Below, piece after piece: positions 15,535 to 22,178 of a DNA stretch of 23,529 nt. Numbering within the stretch: position 1 is the first letter of the stretch; every line of letters starts with the position of its first letter. Position numbers and translations under genes: made by a program. The stretch is from Bacillota bacterium. Its GTDB lineage: Bacteria; Bacillota; Clostridia; Christensenellales; Aristaeellaceae. Under the pieces are notes generated by a model, which had not been told where the DNA came from, did not search any database, and saw only the letters and a list, made by a program, of their open reading frames with translations. The DNA is taken from the NCBI GenBank assembly GCA_023402355.1, contig JAEXCG010000111.1, forward strand, positions 1 through 23,529. Reading direction: 5' to 3'.

Positions 15535-17057
15535 ACGGCAATATTTTAACGTATCTGGAGCATACCGCTTCGCGCGTGCCGGAAAGGACCGCCTTTTTCG
15601 ACGATCACAGGGCCCTGACGTTCGCCCGGCTCCACGAGCTGGCCCGGGCGGTCGGCAGCCGCCTCGCGCGGGTCCTGCCGCCGCGCGGGGTGGCGGCGGT
15701 GCTGATGGACGGGCGCAGCATCGACTGCATCCCGGCCTTTCTGGGCACCGCGTACGCGGGCGGCGCCTACGCGCCGCTGGACCCCTCCATGCCCGCCGAG
15801 CGCCTGGCGCTCATCCTTTCGCTGATGCGGCCCGACTGCATCCTGACGGACGAAAAAGGGCGCAGGGCCCTGGACGCTCTGGGCAACCCGGCCGCGCCCG
15901 TGATCGACTTTTCCGACGCGGCCGAAACGGCGATCGACGCGCAGCGGCTCGCCTTGATACGCGCGCGCTGCGGCGTCTACGATCCGCTGTCCATCCTCTA
16001 CACCAGCGGCTCCACCGGCGTCCCCAAGGGCAGCATACAGAGCCACTCCAGCTACATCAACTACACCGAGGCCACCATCGAAGTGTACGGCTTTGACGAA
16101 CAGGTCGTGTTCGGCAATCAATCCCCGTTTTTTTACGCCAACTCCATCATCGACATCTTTCCCCCCATCGCGCTGGGCGCAAAGGTCTACCTGCTCCCGC
16201 CGGGCAGCCTCGCCTTTCCCCGGCAGTTCCTTTCCAGCCTGCAAGAGCGCCGCGTAAGCGAGCTTACGATGACGCCCTCCAGCTTCATCGCCGCCTCGGA
16301 GGCGCTGGAGGAGGGTTGCCTGCCGGATCTTTGCTACGGGATCATGTCGGGCGAGATGATGCCCTGGCGACCGCTGCAGCGCTGGATGAAGGCGGCCCCT
16401 CAGGCGGGTTTCTACAATTTTTACGGCAGTACGGAGGCGTTTTCGGTCGCGGTAGGCCGGGTCGACCGGGAATACGCGGACGGCGACCTCCTCCCGGTAG
16501 GGCGTCCCTTTCGTCAGGCGGAAATCGTCTTTCTGGACGAAAAGGAAGACGAGGCGGACCCGCAGACCGGCGGGGAAATGCTGATCGCGAGCCCCTGGCT
16601 GTCCTCGGGCTACCACCGCGACGCGGAGCGGACGGCCGCCGCCTTCCTCATCGACCCCATGGGACGCGGCTACTTCGAGCGATTTTACCGAACGGGAGAC
16701 ATAGGCCGCCTGAACGGCCGGGGGGAGCTGCTGGTGACGGGGCGCGCCGATACGCAGATCAAGCACCACGGCTACCGGATGGAACTGGGAGAGGTCGAGG
16801 CGGCGCTGCGAAGCCTGCCCGGATGGCAGGATGGATGCGTGCTGCACGACAGGGACAACGCGGTGCTCTACTGCTTCTGGACGGGTGCGCTCACGCAAAA
16901 GGAGCTGTGCTCCGCGCTCAGAGGCAAGCTTCCCCGATATATGCTGCCGGAGCGGTTCGTCCATCTGGACGCGATGCCGCATACCGCCACCATGAAGATC
17001 GACCGGGTGGCGCTGCGCTGCGCCTACATGGGCGGCGCCCCCAATGTACACGACTAA
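15531..17057 (+). CDS. DltA-like adenylation enzyme 2, altered substrate pocket
   Basis: 508-residue adenylate-forming enzyme, paralogous to the one at 11483. Present: TSGSTGVPKG (158-167), YRTGDIG, GRADTQIKHHGYRMELGEVE-type A8, and the catalytic lysine K489 in TMKIDR. Changes: the A4 region reads QSPFFYANSIID, with A203 where enzyme 1 has D198; A5 reads YGSTE instead of YGPTE; A10 has Met for the usual Gly. Loss of the amino-contacting Asp suggests an acid without an alpha-amino group, or a different binding mode. It is coupled to the SGNH gene by an ATGA overlap, and AAGGAGAG precedes the ATG. No second carrier gene follows, so it must share the carrier at 11247, use an unlinked one, or make a CoA or adenylate product. 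Confidence 0.85.
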   Translation: MNGNILTYLEHTASRVPERTAFFDDHRALTFARLHELARAVGSRLARVLPPRGVAAVLMDGRSIDCIPAFLGTAYAGGAYAPLDPSMPAERLALILSLMRPDCILTDEKGRRALDALGNPAAPVIDFSDAAETAIDAQRLALIRARCGVYDPLSILYTSGSTGVPKGSIQSHSSYINYTEATIEVYGFDEQVVFGNQSPFFYANSIIDIFPPIALGAKVYLLPPGSLAFPRQFLSSLQERRVSELTMTPSSFIAASEALEEGCLPDLCYGIMSGEMMPWRPLQRWMKAAPQAGFYNFYGSTEAFSVAVGRVDREYADGDLLPVGRPFRQAEIVFLDEKEDEADPQTGGEMLIASPWLSSGYHRDAERTAAAFLIDPMGRGYFERFYRTGDIGRLNGRGELLVTGRADTQIKHHGYRMELGEVEAALRSLPGWQDGCVLHDRDNAVLYCFWTGALTQKELCSALRGKLPRYMLPERFVHLDAMPHTATMKIDRVALRCAYMGGAPNVHD

Positions 17058-17058
17058 T

Positions 17059-17087
17059 AAGAGAGGCTGATAAAGCAATCTCTTTTA
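17059..17087 (+). terminator. Weak terminator-like hairpin after the operon
   Basis: Imperfect stem AAGAGA (17059-17064) with TCTCTT (17079-17084), plus an inner GCT/AGC pair and small bulges, followed by TTA after the arm. It begins right after the stop of adenylation enzyme 2. It may end most operon transcripts or let some read into the GH3 gene at 17217. The stem is AT-rich and short, so confidence is low. Confidence 0.35.
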
Positions 17088-17130
17088 GAACATAAGGCAA
17101 GGAGGGATGAACTGCGTTTCGATTTTGGCG

Positions 17131-17148
17131 CTGCCGGCCGTGCGGCAG
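17131..17148 (+). other. Small leader hairpin before GH3-c
   Basis: A perfect 6-bp stem CTGCCG (17131-17136) / CGGCAG (17143-17148) with a 6-base loop lies in the 159-base gap before the third GH3 gene. No convincing sigma-70 promoter is visible in this gap, so the gene may depend on read-through or on a non-consensus promoter. The hairpin could be a 5' RNA stabiliser or be incidental in GC-rich DNA. Confidence 0.3.
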
Positions 17149-17216
17149 GTTTGGCCAAGACCGTGAACGGGTCGCTCATCATCACGGAGGACGATTCGGA
17201 AAGGAAGAGCAAAATC

Positions 17217-19580
17217 ATGAAGAAGCTGTCTATACTGTTGGCGATCGTTATGATGATCAGCATGGTTAGCGTTCCTACGTTTGCAGAGACGGCGGAACCT
17301 ACCGAGACCGAGATTCTCTCTCAGAATTGCGAGTTCGCCATGATCGAGGCGGACGGCGCGCAGCCCCGCCTGACCTACATTGAGGGCGTGACGAACATCA
17401 TCGAGGCGGACGGCCTGAAGTTCAAGGACATGAACGGAAACGGCCAGCTGGACGTCTACGAAGACTATCGTCAGGACATCGACGCCCGCGTCGCCGATCT
17501 GGTGAGCCAGATGACCGACGAGGAAAAGGTCGGCACCGTGTTCTGCTGCAGCGCGGCGCTGGACACCGCCCGTCAGTGGGTGGGCGAGTTCAAGAACACG
17601 CACATGCTGTTCAACCTGAACGGCACGCCCATCGAGGTGGTCAACACCCTGAACAACATTCAGGCGGCCGCCGAGAACGAGCGCCTGAGCATCCCGATGA
17701 CCTTCACCTCCGACCGTGAGTACAACGCCTTCGGCGGCTACATCGACAAGTCCCACGAGGCTTTCGGCACCGCCTATGATCCCGATCTGGCCTATCAGCT
17801 GGCGTACATCTACGGCAAGGCCATGGTCGCCATCGGCGTCCACGTGACCTTCGAGCCGTACGCCGAGGAGATCGGCGCGCAGTACGGCGAGAACCCCGAG
17901 CTGATCGCCAAGGTCGTGCATAACGAGATCAAGGGCCTGGAAGACTCCGGCTTTGCCTCCTGCACGAAGCACTGGATCGGCCGCGGCGGCGACTCCTCCT
18001 TCGGCAACGCGCGCTCCGTCGCGCAGAACTTCGACAACTGGATGGTCGGCTGGAACGCCGCGCTGTCCGGCGGCTCCGAGTGGGTCATGACCAACTGCGC
18101 CGGCAGCGGCATCACCAACACCTGCGACCCCAAGTGGGACGCGGTGACCATGAGCTACCTGCGCGACACCATCGGCTTTGACGGCATCGTCGTGACCGAC
18201 TGGTGGGGCCTGGGCTTCCAGAACAAGGTTACCGGCGTGACCCCGGACGGCATCGTGCTGGAAGACCAGTCCGCCGCCTGGCTGTACAACGATGCCATGA
18301 AGAAGGGCACCGACCTGTGGGGCGGCGGCACGCTGCGCCACGGCTCCACCGACGAGGAAATCGACAACTACATGCACTTGTGGCCGGAAGTGATGCTGCA
18401 GGGCGTGAAGGACGGCGTGGTGGAAATGGACGTGCTGGAGCGCTCCGTATCCCGCCTGCTGAAGTTCAAGTTCGCCAAGGGTTCGTTTGAGAATCCCTAC
18501 CGCGTCGGCGAAGAAGCGCTGGCCGTCGTGGCGAGCGCCGAGTACGCCGCCAACCCCGGCGAAATCCACAGCAACGAGGACCTACGCACGGCGCGCAACC
18601 CCGAGGAAGTCGCGCTGACCGAAAAGCTGCAGGCTGAGTCCGCCGTGCTCGTGAAGAACGACGGCAACCTCCTGCCCCTCAAGAAGGGCATCAAGGTGTA
18701 CGTCGAGTCCAGCAACTCCGATGCGAAGGCCGGCTACGACAAGTACATCGCCGAATTCGCGACCGTCGTGGACACCATGGAAGAAGCGGACGTCGTGGTG
18801 GGCGACTTTGCCAGCATCAACGACGTGACCGAGCTCTTCGTGGACGACGCGAAGGATGCCGGCAAGCCCATCGTGCTGACCCTCAACAACGTCGACCCGA
18901 CTCTTTACACCATTCAGAGCGCGGACGCGCTGCTGTACCTGAGCTACAACCACAAGGCGGACCACGGCTCCACCGAGGCCGGTTTCATCACCACCACCGA
19001 GCCCTGGGTCTACACCGACCTGCTGTTCGGCGAAGTGCAGCCCGGCGGCGTGATCGTCAAGGAAATCGCCCGCGACGGCTTCTCGGATGCCGCGCAGTGG
19101 AAGGACCTTGCCGGCGATCAGGGCGCTTCCCCCTACGTCCGTCTGATGGTGCAGGCCACCATGGAGGACGACAAGGAATACCACGCCTCCCCGAACAACT
19201 GGGGCGACCCGCTGGTTCAGGCGCTCTACGGCATGAGCTACGGCGTCGATCCTGAATTCGTGTACAGCTGCCTGATCCTGCCGATCTCCCAGGAGGAGAC
19301 CAAAGCGGAGAACAGCCGCGGCGTGATGGAAAAGTCCGTCGTGAACACCGTGACCGCGAAGGCCGGCGAGCCCTTCACCGTCTATGCGCTGCTGCGCAAT
19401 AACGGCGGCGACGGCCTCACCACCGTTCAGGTGAAGGACGGCGACAACGTAATCGCAGAGAAGGTCATGACCGTCACCGGCGGCAGCTGGCGCGTGGTCG
19501 AGATGGACATCACCCTCGAGGCCGGCGAGCACACCCTCACCGTGGGCGATCAGGTCGGCACCATCACCGTGACCGAGTAA
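17217..19580 (+). CDS. Secreted divergent GH3 enzyme with C-terminal Ig-like domain (GH3-c)
   Basis: 787 residues. The ATG at 17217 is chosen because it gives a textbook signal peptide (MKKLSILLAIVMMISM, ending TFA) and has AAAGGAAGAG before it; a TTG at 17151 would bury the signal. The EF-hand-like loop DMNGNGQLDVYE starts at D71, as in the two other GH3s. The barrel domain is divergent: KHWIGRGGD replaces KHFPGxGPQ (K251-H252), while the nucleophile is kept in IVVTDWWG (D328). The second domain carries LVKNDGNLLPLKK. After about residue 700 a beta-rich tail (AGEPFTVYALLRNNGGDG to VGDQVGTITVTE) resembles a CARDB/Ig-like domain, perhaps for attachment or substrate contact. No LPXTG or SLH anchor is seen. 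Substrate unknown. It lies downstream of the dlt-like cassette and has its own terminator. Confidence 0.88.
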   Translation: MKKLSILLAIVMMISMVSVPTFAETAEPTETEILSQNCEFAMIEADGAQPRLTYIEGVTNIIEADGLKFKDMNGNGQLDVYEDYRQDIDARVADLVSQMTDEEKVGTVFCCSAALDTARQWVGEFKNTHMLFNLNGTPIEVVNTLNNIQAAAENERLSIPMTFTSDREYNAFGGYIDKSHEAFGTAYDPDLAYQLAYIYGKAMVAIGVHVTFEPYAEEIGAQYGENPELIAKVVHNEIKGLEDSGFASCTKHWIGRGGDSSFGNARSVAQNFDNWMVGWNAALSGGSEWVMTNCAGSGITNTCDPKWDAVTMSYLRDTIGFDGIVVTDWWGLGFQNKVTGVTPDGIVLEDQSAAWLYNDAMKKGTDLWGGGTLRHGSTDEEIDNYMHLWPEVMLQGVKDGVVEMDVLERSVSRLLKFKFAKGSFENPYRVGEEALAVVASAEYAANPGEIHSNEDLRTARNPEEVALTEKLQAESAVLVKNDGNLLPLKKGIKVYVESSNSDAKAGYDKYIAEFATVVDTMEEADVVVGDFASINDVTELFVDDAKDAGKPIVLTLNNVDPTLYTIQSADALLYLSYNHKADHGSTEAGFITTTEPWVYTDLLFGEVQPGGVIVKEIARDGFSDAAQWKDLAGDQGASPYVRLMVQATMEDDKEYHASPNNWGDPLVQALYGMSYGVDPEFVYSCLILPISQEETKAENSRGVMEKSVVNTVTAKAGEPFTVYALLRNNGGDGLTTVQVKDGDNVIAEKVMTVTGGSWRVVEMDITLEAGEHTLTVGDQVGTITVTE

Positions 19581-19596
19581 TTCCCCGAATCATGCA

Positions 19597-19635
19597 GGAG
19601 ACGGAGGGAGCGCACGCTCCCCCCGTCTCCTTTTT
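19597..19635 (+). terminator. Rho-independent terminator of GH3-c
   Basis: A 15-bp stem with one mismatch (19597-19611 pairs with 19616-19630), a four-base loop GCAC, and then TTTTT (19631-19635). It begins 17 bases after the GH3-c stop codon. This is a textbook intrinsic terminator on the plus strand. Confidence 0.93.
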
Positions 19636-19665
19636 GCTTCTAAAAACGAAGGCTATTTAAGTGCG

Positions 19666-20037
19666 ATGATTGAATCTGTCAAGGAAAAGCAGACACCTAA
19701 TAGGGAAGATCGAGTAGGAGGGAGCGATACCAGCCTCACCCTGGCTGCGCTGAACATGGCATACTACCGGGAACGTCTCTATGTGCTGGGCATCCGGCAG
19801 AGCATGTCCTGCAAGGGAGACCCCTACGACAACGCTGCCGCTGAAAACTCTTTCTCCTGCCTCAAATGCGAGCTGGTGCATCACAAGCGCTGCGCGACAG
19901 GAGCGGTCGCACAGACCGATATTTTCGCGTATGTCGAAGCGTTTTACAACGCCATACGGCCACATTCCGCCCTCCGATGGCTCTCGCCTAAAGCTTTTGA
20001 GCAGCGCTTTTTTTCGCCGTCACGAACCGCCGCTTGA
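19666..20037 (+). pseudogene. IS3-family transposase remnant (OrfB C-terminal part)
   Basis: A 123-codon open frame whose second half matches the C-terminus of IS3-family OrfB integrase-type transposases: GIRQSMSCKGDPYDNAAAENSF, with the catalytic Glu in AAAEN, then FYNAIRPHSALRWLSPKAFEQ. The first half keeps only LTLAALNMA, which then joins directly to YRERLYVLGIRQS. The segment that normally lies between them, with the DRGxQY motif and its catalytic Asp, is missing. The N-terminal two thirds of OrfB and all of OrfA are also absent. It is therefore a non-functional fragment with an internal deletion. A true start is not meaningful; coordinates follow the open frame. Family assignment is secure, subgroup not determined. 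Confidence 0.85.
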
Positions 20038-20289
20038 GTTCCTGCGAATGACTACGGCTCATTCCGTTTTTATTAGCTTTTCCTGTCTGTTTTATCGGGA
20101 AGGGCTCAGTTCAGAATGCACACCTTATTCCCGCCATTCTCCTTTCAAGCGCTCTTTTCTTCGTTCCCTTTCCCGCTGGAGACTTTCACTTCCTGTTTCT
20201 TTCTCTTCCGATCCTCTTCGCTGTTCCTGCGACTGTATCTTCCAACTTACAACGTTTCTTTTCCTATACGCAACTTCCTATGAAATTAA
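20038..20289. other. T/pyrimidine-rich non-coding stretch
   Basis: About 250 bases after the transposase remnant with no credible gene. The plus strand is strikingly rich in C and T (runs such as TTTCTTTCTCTTCC) and is lower in GC than the flanks. Open frames here are shadows continuing out of the transposase. It is probably residual IS or flanking foreign DNA. Confidence 0.5.
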
Positions 20290-20326
20290 AAAGTAGACAC
20301 CCGCACTTTTTGTGAGTGTCTACTTT
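20285..20326 (-). terminator. Terminator of the D-galactonate operon
   Basis: Perfect 11-bp inverted repeat AAAGTAGACAC (20290-20300) / GTGTCTACTTT (20316-20326) with an inner CAC/GTG stem and a T5 loop. Read on the minus strand the hairpin is followed by TTAATTTC, and within its final arm by TTT, giving a U-rich tail. It lies about 50 bases beyond the dgoK stop codon. It may have been derived from an IS end, because the arm resembles the remnant's terminal repeat. Confidence 0.65.
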
Positions 20327-20378
20327 CATTTTACCTGGGGCAGCAGCCGCCTCTTCCCCTGTTTTTCTAGTTCCCGCG

Positions 20379-21362
20379 TCAAAGCCCGGCGATCTTCATC
20401 GCGCCGTTCAGGCCCATCCGGCCGGAAATCTCAGGCGGCACCTGTTCGGCGTCATCGATGCCCATCGCGTCCAGGACGTCCCGGATCGCGCGCTGAAGGG
20501 GCATCTTGCCCGCGATGTAGACCTTCACGCGAGCATCGTCCGGGATAAACGCCCGCAAAGCCAGCGCGTCCTGCGCGAGCACCGCGCCGAGCAGATAGCT
20601 GCGCAGACGAACGCTTTCGACGCCGCCCAACTGGTTGAGGATGCGTCCCGCGAACGCCGAACGCCCCAGCCCGCAGCGCAGGCATTCCATCGCGCCCCGG
20701 CGCGCCATTTCCGCGTCATAATCCTCCTCTGTGGCGAACGCACGCCCGACCGCGTCGGCCAGGATCGTGCCGTGCGTGATCGCGTCGAGCAGCTCGCCTG
20801 AAATGGACGTCATGCAGCCGAGGATTTCCCCTCCGGCGCTGACGCGCACGAACTTGTTGTGCGAGCCGGGCAGGATAAATACGCTCTCCTGCCGCGGTCT
20901 CAACAGGTCGAAAAGCCCGACCGTCTCGGTCTCCTCGCCGCGCATCATGTCCATGCCGGAGTAGTTTTCAGGCGTCACGCTGCCGGCGAAGTTGCGGACA
21001 CCCGGGATGAAGGAGATCTCAAACGGCGCGATCTGCGAAAAGCGCTTTGTGCGCATGCCGCGCCGCAGGTCCTCCGCCGAGACGGGGGCGATCAGATGCG
21101 GAATTTCCAGGAGACCCATGTTGCTCGTGATCATGCCGAAGGCCACGCAGCGCGAAACATCCTCCATCCTCATTTCGGCCTTTTGCAGGACCTCCTCAAT
21201 GCACTCGGCGAGCATCGACCTGAGTCTGCCGTCGTGCCCGTCGATCGCCGTATGGCGCACGCCGCCGGGACGGCTGCCCTGTGCGAGGATCTGGCCGCGC
21301 GCGTCGACCAGCGTGCAGCGCAGGTTCGTCGTGCCGCAGTCCACGATGACCGCCGCGCTCAT
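20379..21362 (-). CDS. dgoK: 2-dehydro-3-deoxygalactonokinase
   Basis: 327-residue cytosolic sugar kinase of the DgoK family, phosphorylating 2-keto-3-deoxy-galactonate at C6 to give KDPGal for the aldolase encoded just upstream. It opens with the actin-fold phosphate motif VDCGTTNLRC and later has FILPGSHNKFV and FIPGVRNFAG, which are characteristic of the family; the C-terminus has VYIAGKMPLQRA. It is slightly longer than the E. coli enzyme (about 292 residues). The ATG at 21362 is preferred over a start five codons upstream because GGGAGG lies seven bases before it; it overlaps the aldolase stop codon (ATGA). Last gene of the leftward operon. The 2-keto-3-deoxy-gluconate epimer cannot be excluded as substrate. 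Confidence 0.9.
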   Translation of the reverse strand: MSAAVIVDCGTTNLRCTLVDARGQILAQGSRPGGVRHTAIDGHDGRLRSMLAECIEEVLQKAEMRMEDVSRCVAFGMITSNMGLLEIPHLIAPVSAEDLRRGMRTKRFSQIAPFEISFIPGVRNFAGSVTPENYSGMDMMRGEETETVGLFDLLRPRQESVFILPGSHNKFVRVSAGGEILGCMTSISGELLDAITHGTILADAVGRAFATEEDYDAEMARRGAMECLRCGLGRSAFAGRILNQLGGVESVRLRSYLLGAVLAQDALALRAFIPDDARVKVYIAGKMPLQRAIRDVLDAMGIDDAEQVPPEISGRMGLNGAMKIAGL

Positions 21363-22033
21363 CTTTCCGCCTCCCACGCCGCAATCGCCTGGGTAAACGC
21401 CTTCGCGCGCGCCTTGATCGCCTCGTACGCGCCGTCTCTCACCGCGTCAGCGAGGACGAGCGGCCCACCCACGCCGAAGCCGCAGACGCCCGCATTTAGA
21501 AACTCCCGGACGTTGTCCGGCTTGACGCCGCCCACGGCGCTCATCGGGATGTGCCCAAGCGGCCCGCGCACGGCTTTGATGTAGCCCACGCCGAGCTCGC
21601 CCGCCGGGAAGAGCTTGACGATGTCCGCGCCCGCGTTCCACGCCGTGACGATCTCCGTCGGCGTCAGCGCGCCGGGCATGGAGGCCATGCCTAGCTCGCG
21701 GGCCTTGCGGATGACGTCCGGGTTTACGTCCGGCGAGATGACCAGCTCCGCACCGGCCTCGCGCGCCGCGAGAACCTCCCGGACGTTCAGCGCCGTGCCG
21801 CAGCCCACCGCGACGGTATCGCCGAAGCGCTCCGCCGCATAGCGGATCTTGTCCGCATTCTCCTGCAGATAGTTTTCCCGGCCGTGGTCGAACGTAAACT
21901 CCAGCACGCGCACGCCGCCCGTGATCAGCGCGCGGACGACGCCGTCGATTCGCTCCATCGGCAATCCGCGCAGAATCGCGACCAGACGCTCCCGCTTGAT
22001 GATCTCAAGGACTTCCTCATGGCTTCTTTTCAT
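21359..22033 (-). CDS. dgoA: KDPG/KDPGal class I aldolase
   Basis: 224-residue aldolase of the KDPG/KHG family, cleaving 2-keto-3-deoxy-6-phospho-galactonate (or -gluconate) to pyruvate and glyceraldehyde-3-phosphate. The Schiff-base lysine is K140 in ADIVKLFPAG and the general acid/base Glu is E45 in VLEFT; VGCGTAL and SAVGGVKPDN are further family motifs. Sequence alone does not separate Eda from DgoA; the dgoD and dgoK neighbours favour DgoA. The ATG at 22033 follows AAGGAAGG; an upstream in-frame start would run through a hairpin and add an unrelated 28-residue extension. Translation is coupled to dgoK by a four-base overlap. Confidence 0.92.
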   Translation of the reverse strand: MKRSHEEVLEIIKRERLVAILRGLPMERIDGVVRALITGGVRVLEFTFDHGRENYLQENADKIRYAAERFGDTVAVGCGTALNVREVLAAREAGAELVISPDVNPDVIRKARELGMASMPGALTPTEIVTAWNAGADIVKLFPAGELGVGYIKAVRGPLGHIPMSAVGGVKPDNVREFLNAGVCGFGVGGPLVLADAVRDGAYEAIKARAKAFTQAIAAWEAER

Positions 22034-22060
22034 GGTTTTCCTTCCTTTCCGCAGACGATA

Positions 22061-22111
22061 AAAGCAAAGCGGGAAGCCGGAGAACGATGGTCCATCGTAA
22101 GCCGGCTTCCC
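22061..22111 (-). other. Two-tier hairpin between dgoD and the aldolase gene
   Basis: Outer arms GGGAAGCCGG (22071-22080) and CCGGCTTCCC (22102-22111) enclose a second perfect stem ACGATGG (22084-22090) / CCATCGT (22092-22098). On the minus strand it is followed by GCTTTGCTTTTA. The 145-base gap is the only long one in the leftward operon. It may be a partial terminator or an RNA processing/stability element that sets dgoD output above the two downstream genes. Confidence 0.6.
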
Positions 22112-22178
22112 AAACAATCCGATTCGCTCTCGGGCCGTCAGCGTGTCCGGCGCCCTTGCGCACGCCGTGAACGGCTCC

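Larger units (their letters stand above)
19677..20330. mobile_element. Decayed IS3-family insertion sequence
   Basis: The transposase remnant is bracketed by related end sequences: TGTCAAGGAAAAGCAGACAC at 19677-19696 and, inverted, GTGTCTACTTT at 20316-20326. About 12 of 17 aligned positions around AGACAC agree. Together they look like terminal inverted repeats of an IS much shorter than a full IS3 element (1.2-1.5 kb). No target-site duplication was identified. The interval is less GC-rich than its neighbours, notably 20040-20290. Exact boundaries are uncertain. Confidence 0.5.

Noticed and set aside
11247..17057. Nonribosomal peptide synthetase cluster
   Set aside because: No condensation, thioesterase or multi-domain proteins; the separate carrier, adenylation and MBOAT proteins fit dlt-type acyl transfer better.
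17107..17166. Short 19-codon ORF after AGGAGG, as a possible leader peptide
   Set aside because: The ribosome binding site is only one base from the ATG and no regulatory codon run or attenuator arrangement is apparent.
17061..17216. In-frame open extension upstream of GH3-c, looking like a gene remnant
   Set aside because: No start with a proper ribosome binding site, no family similarity recognised, and the signal peptide begins at 17217; an open frame of about 50 codons is common in DNA this GC-rich.
15546..18569. Minus-strand open frames of about 500 codons opposite adenylation enzyme 2 and GH3-c
   Set aside because: No recognisable domain; arise from codon bias of the genes on the other strand.
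19781..20296. 171-codon open frame across the transposase remnant and the T-rich stretch
   Set aside because: Wrong frame of the recognisable transposase; low-complexity S/R/F-rich translation.
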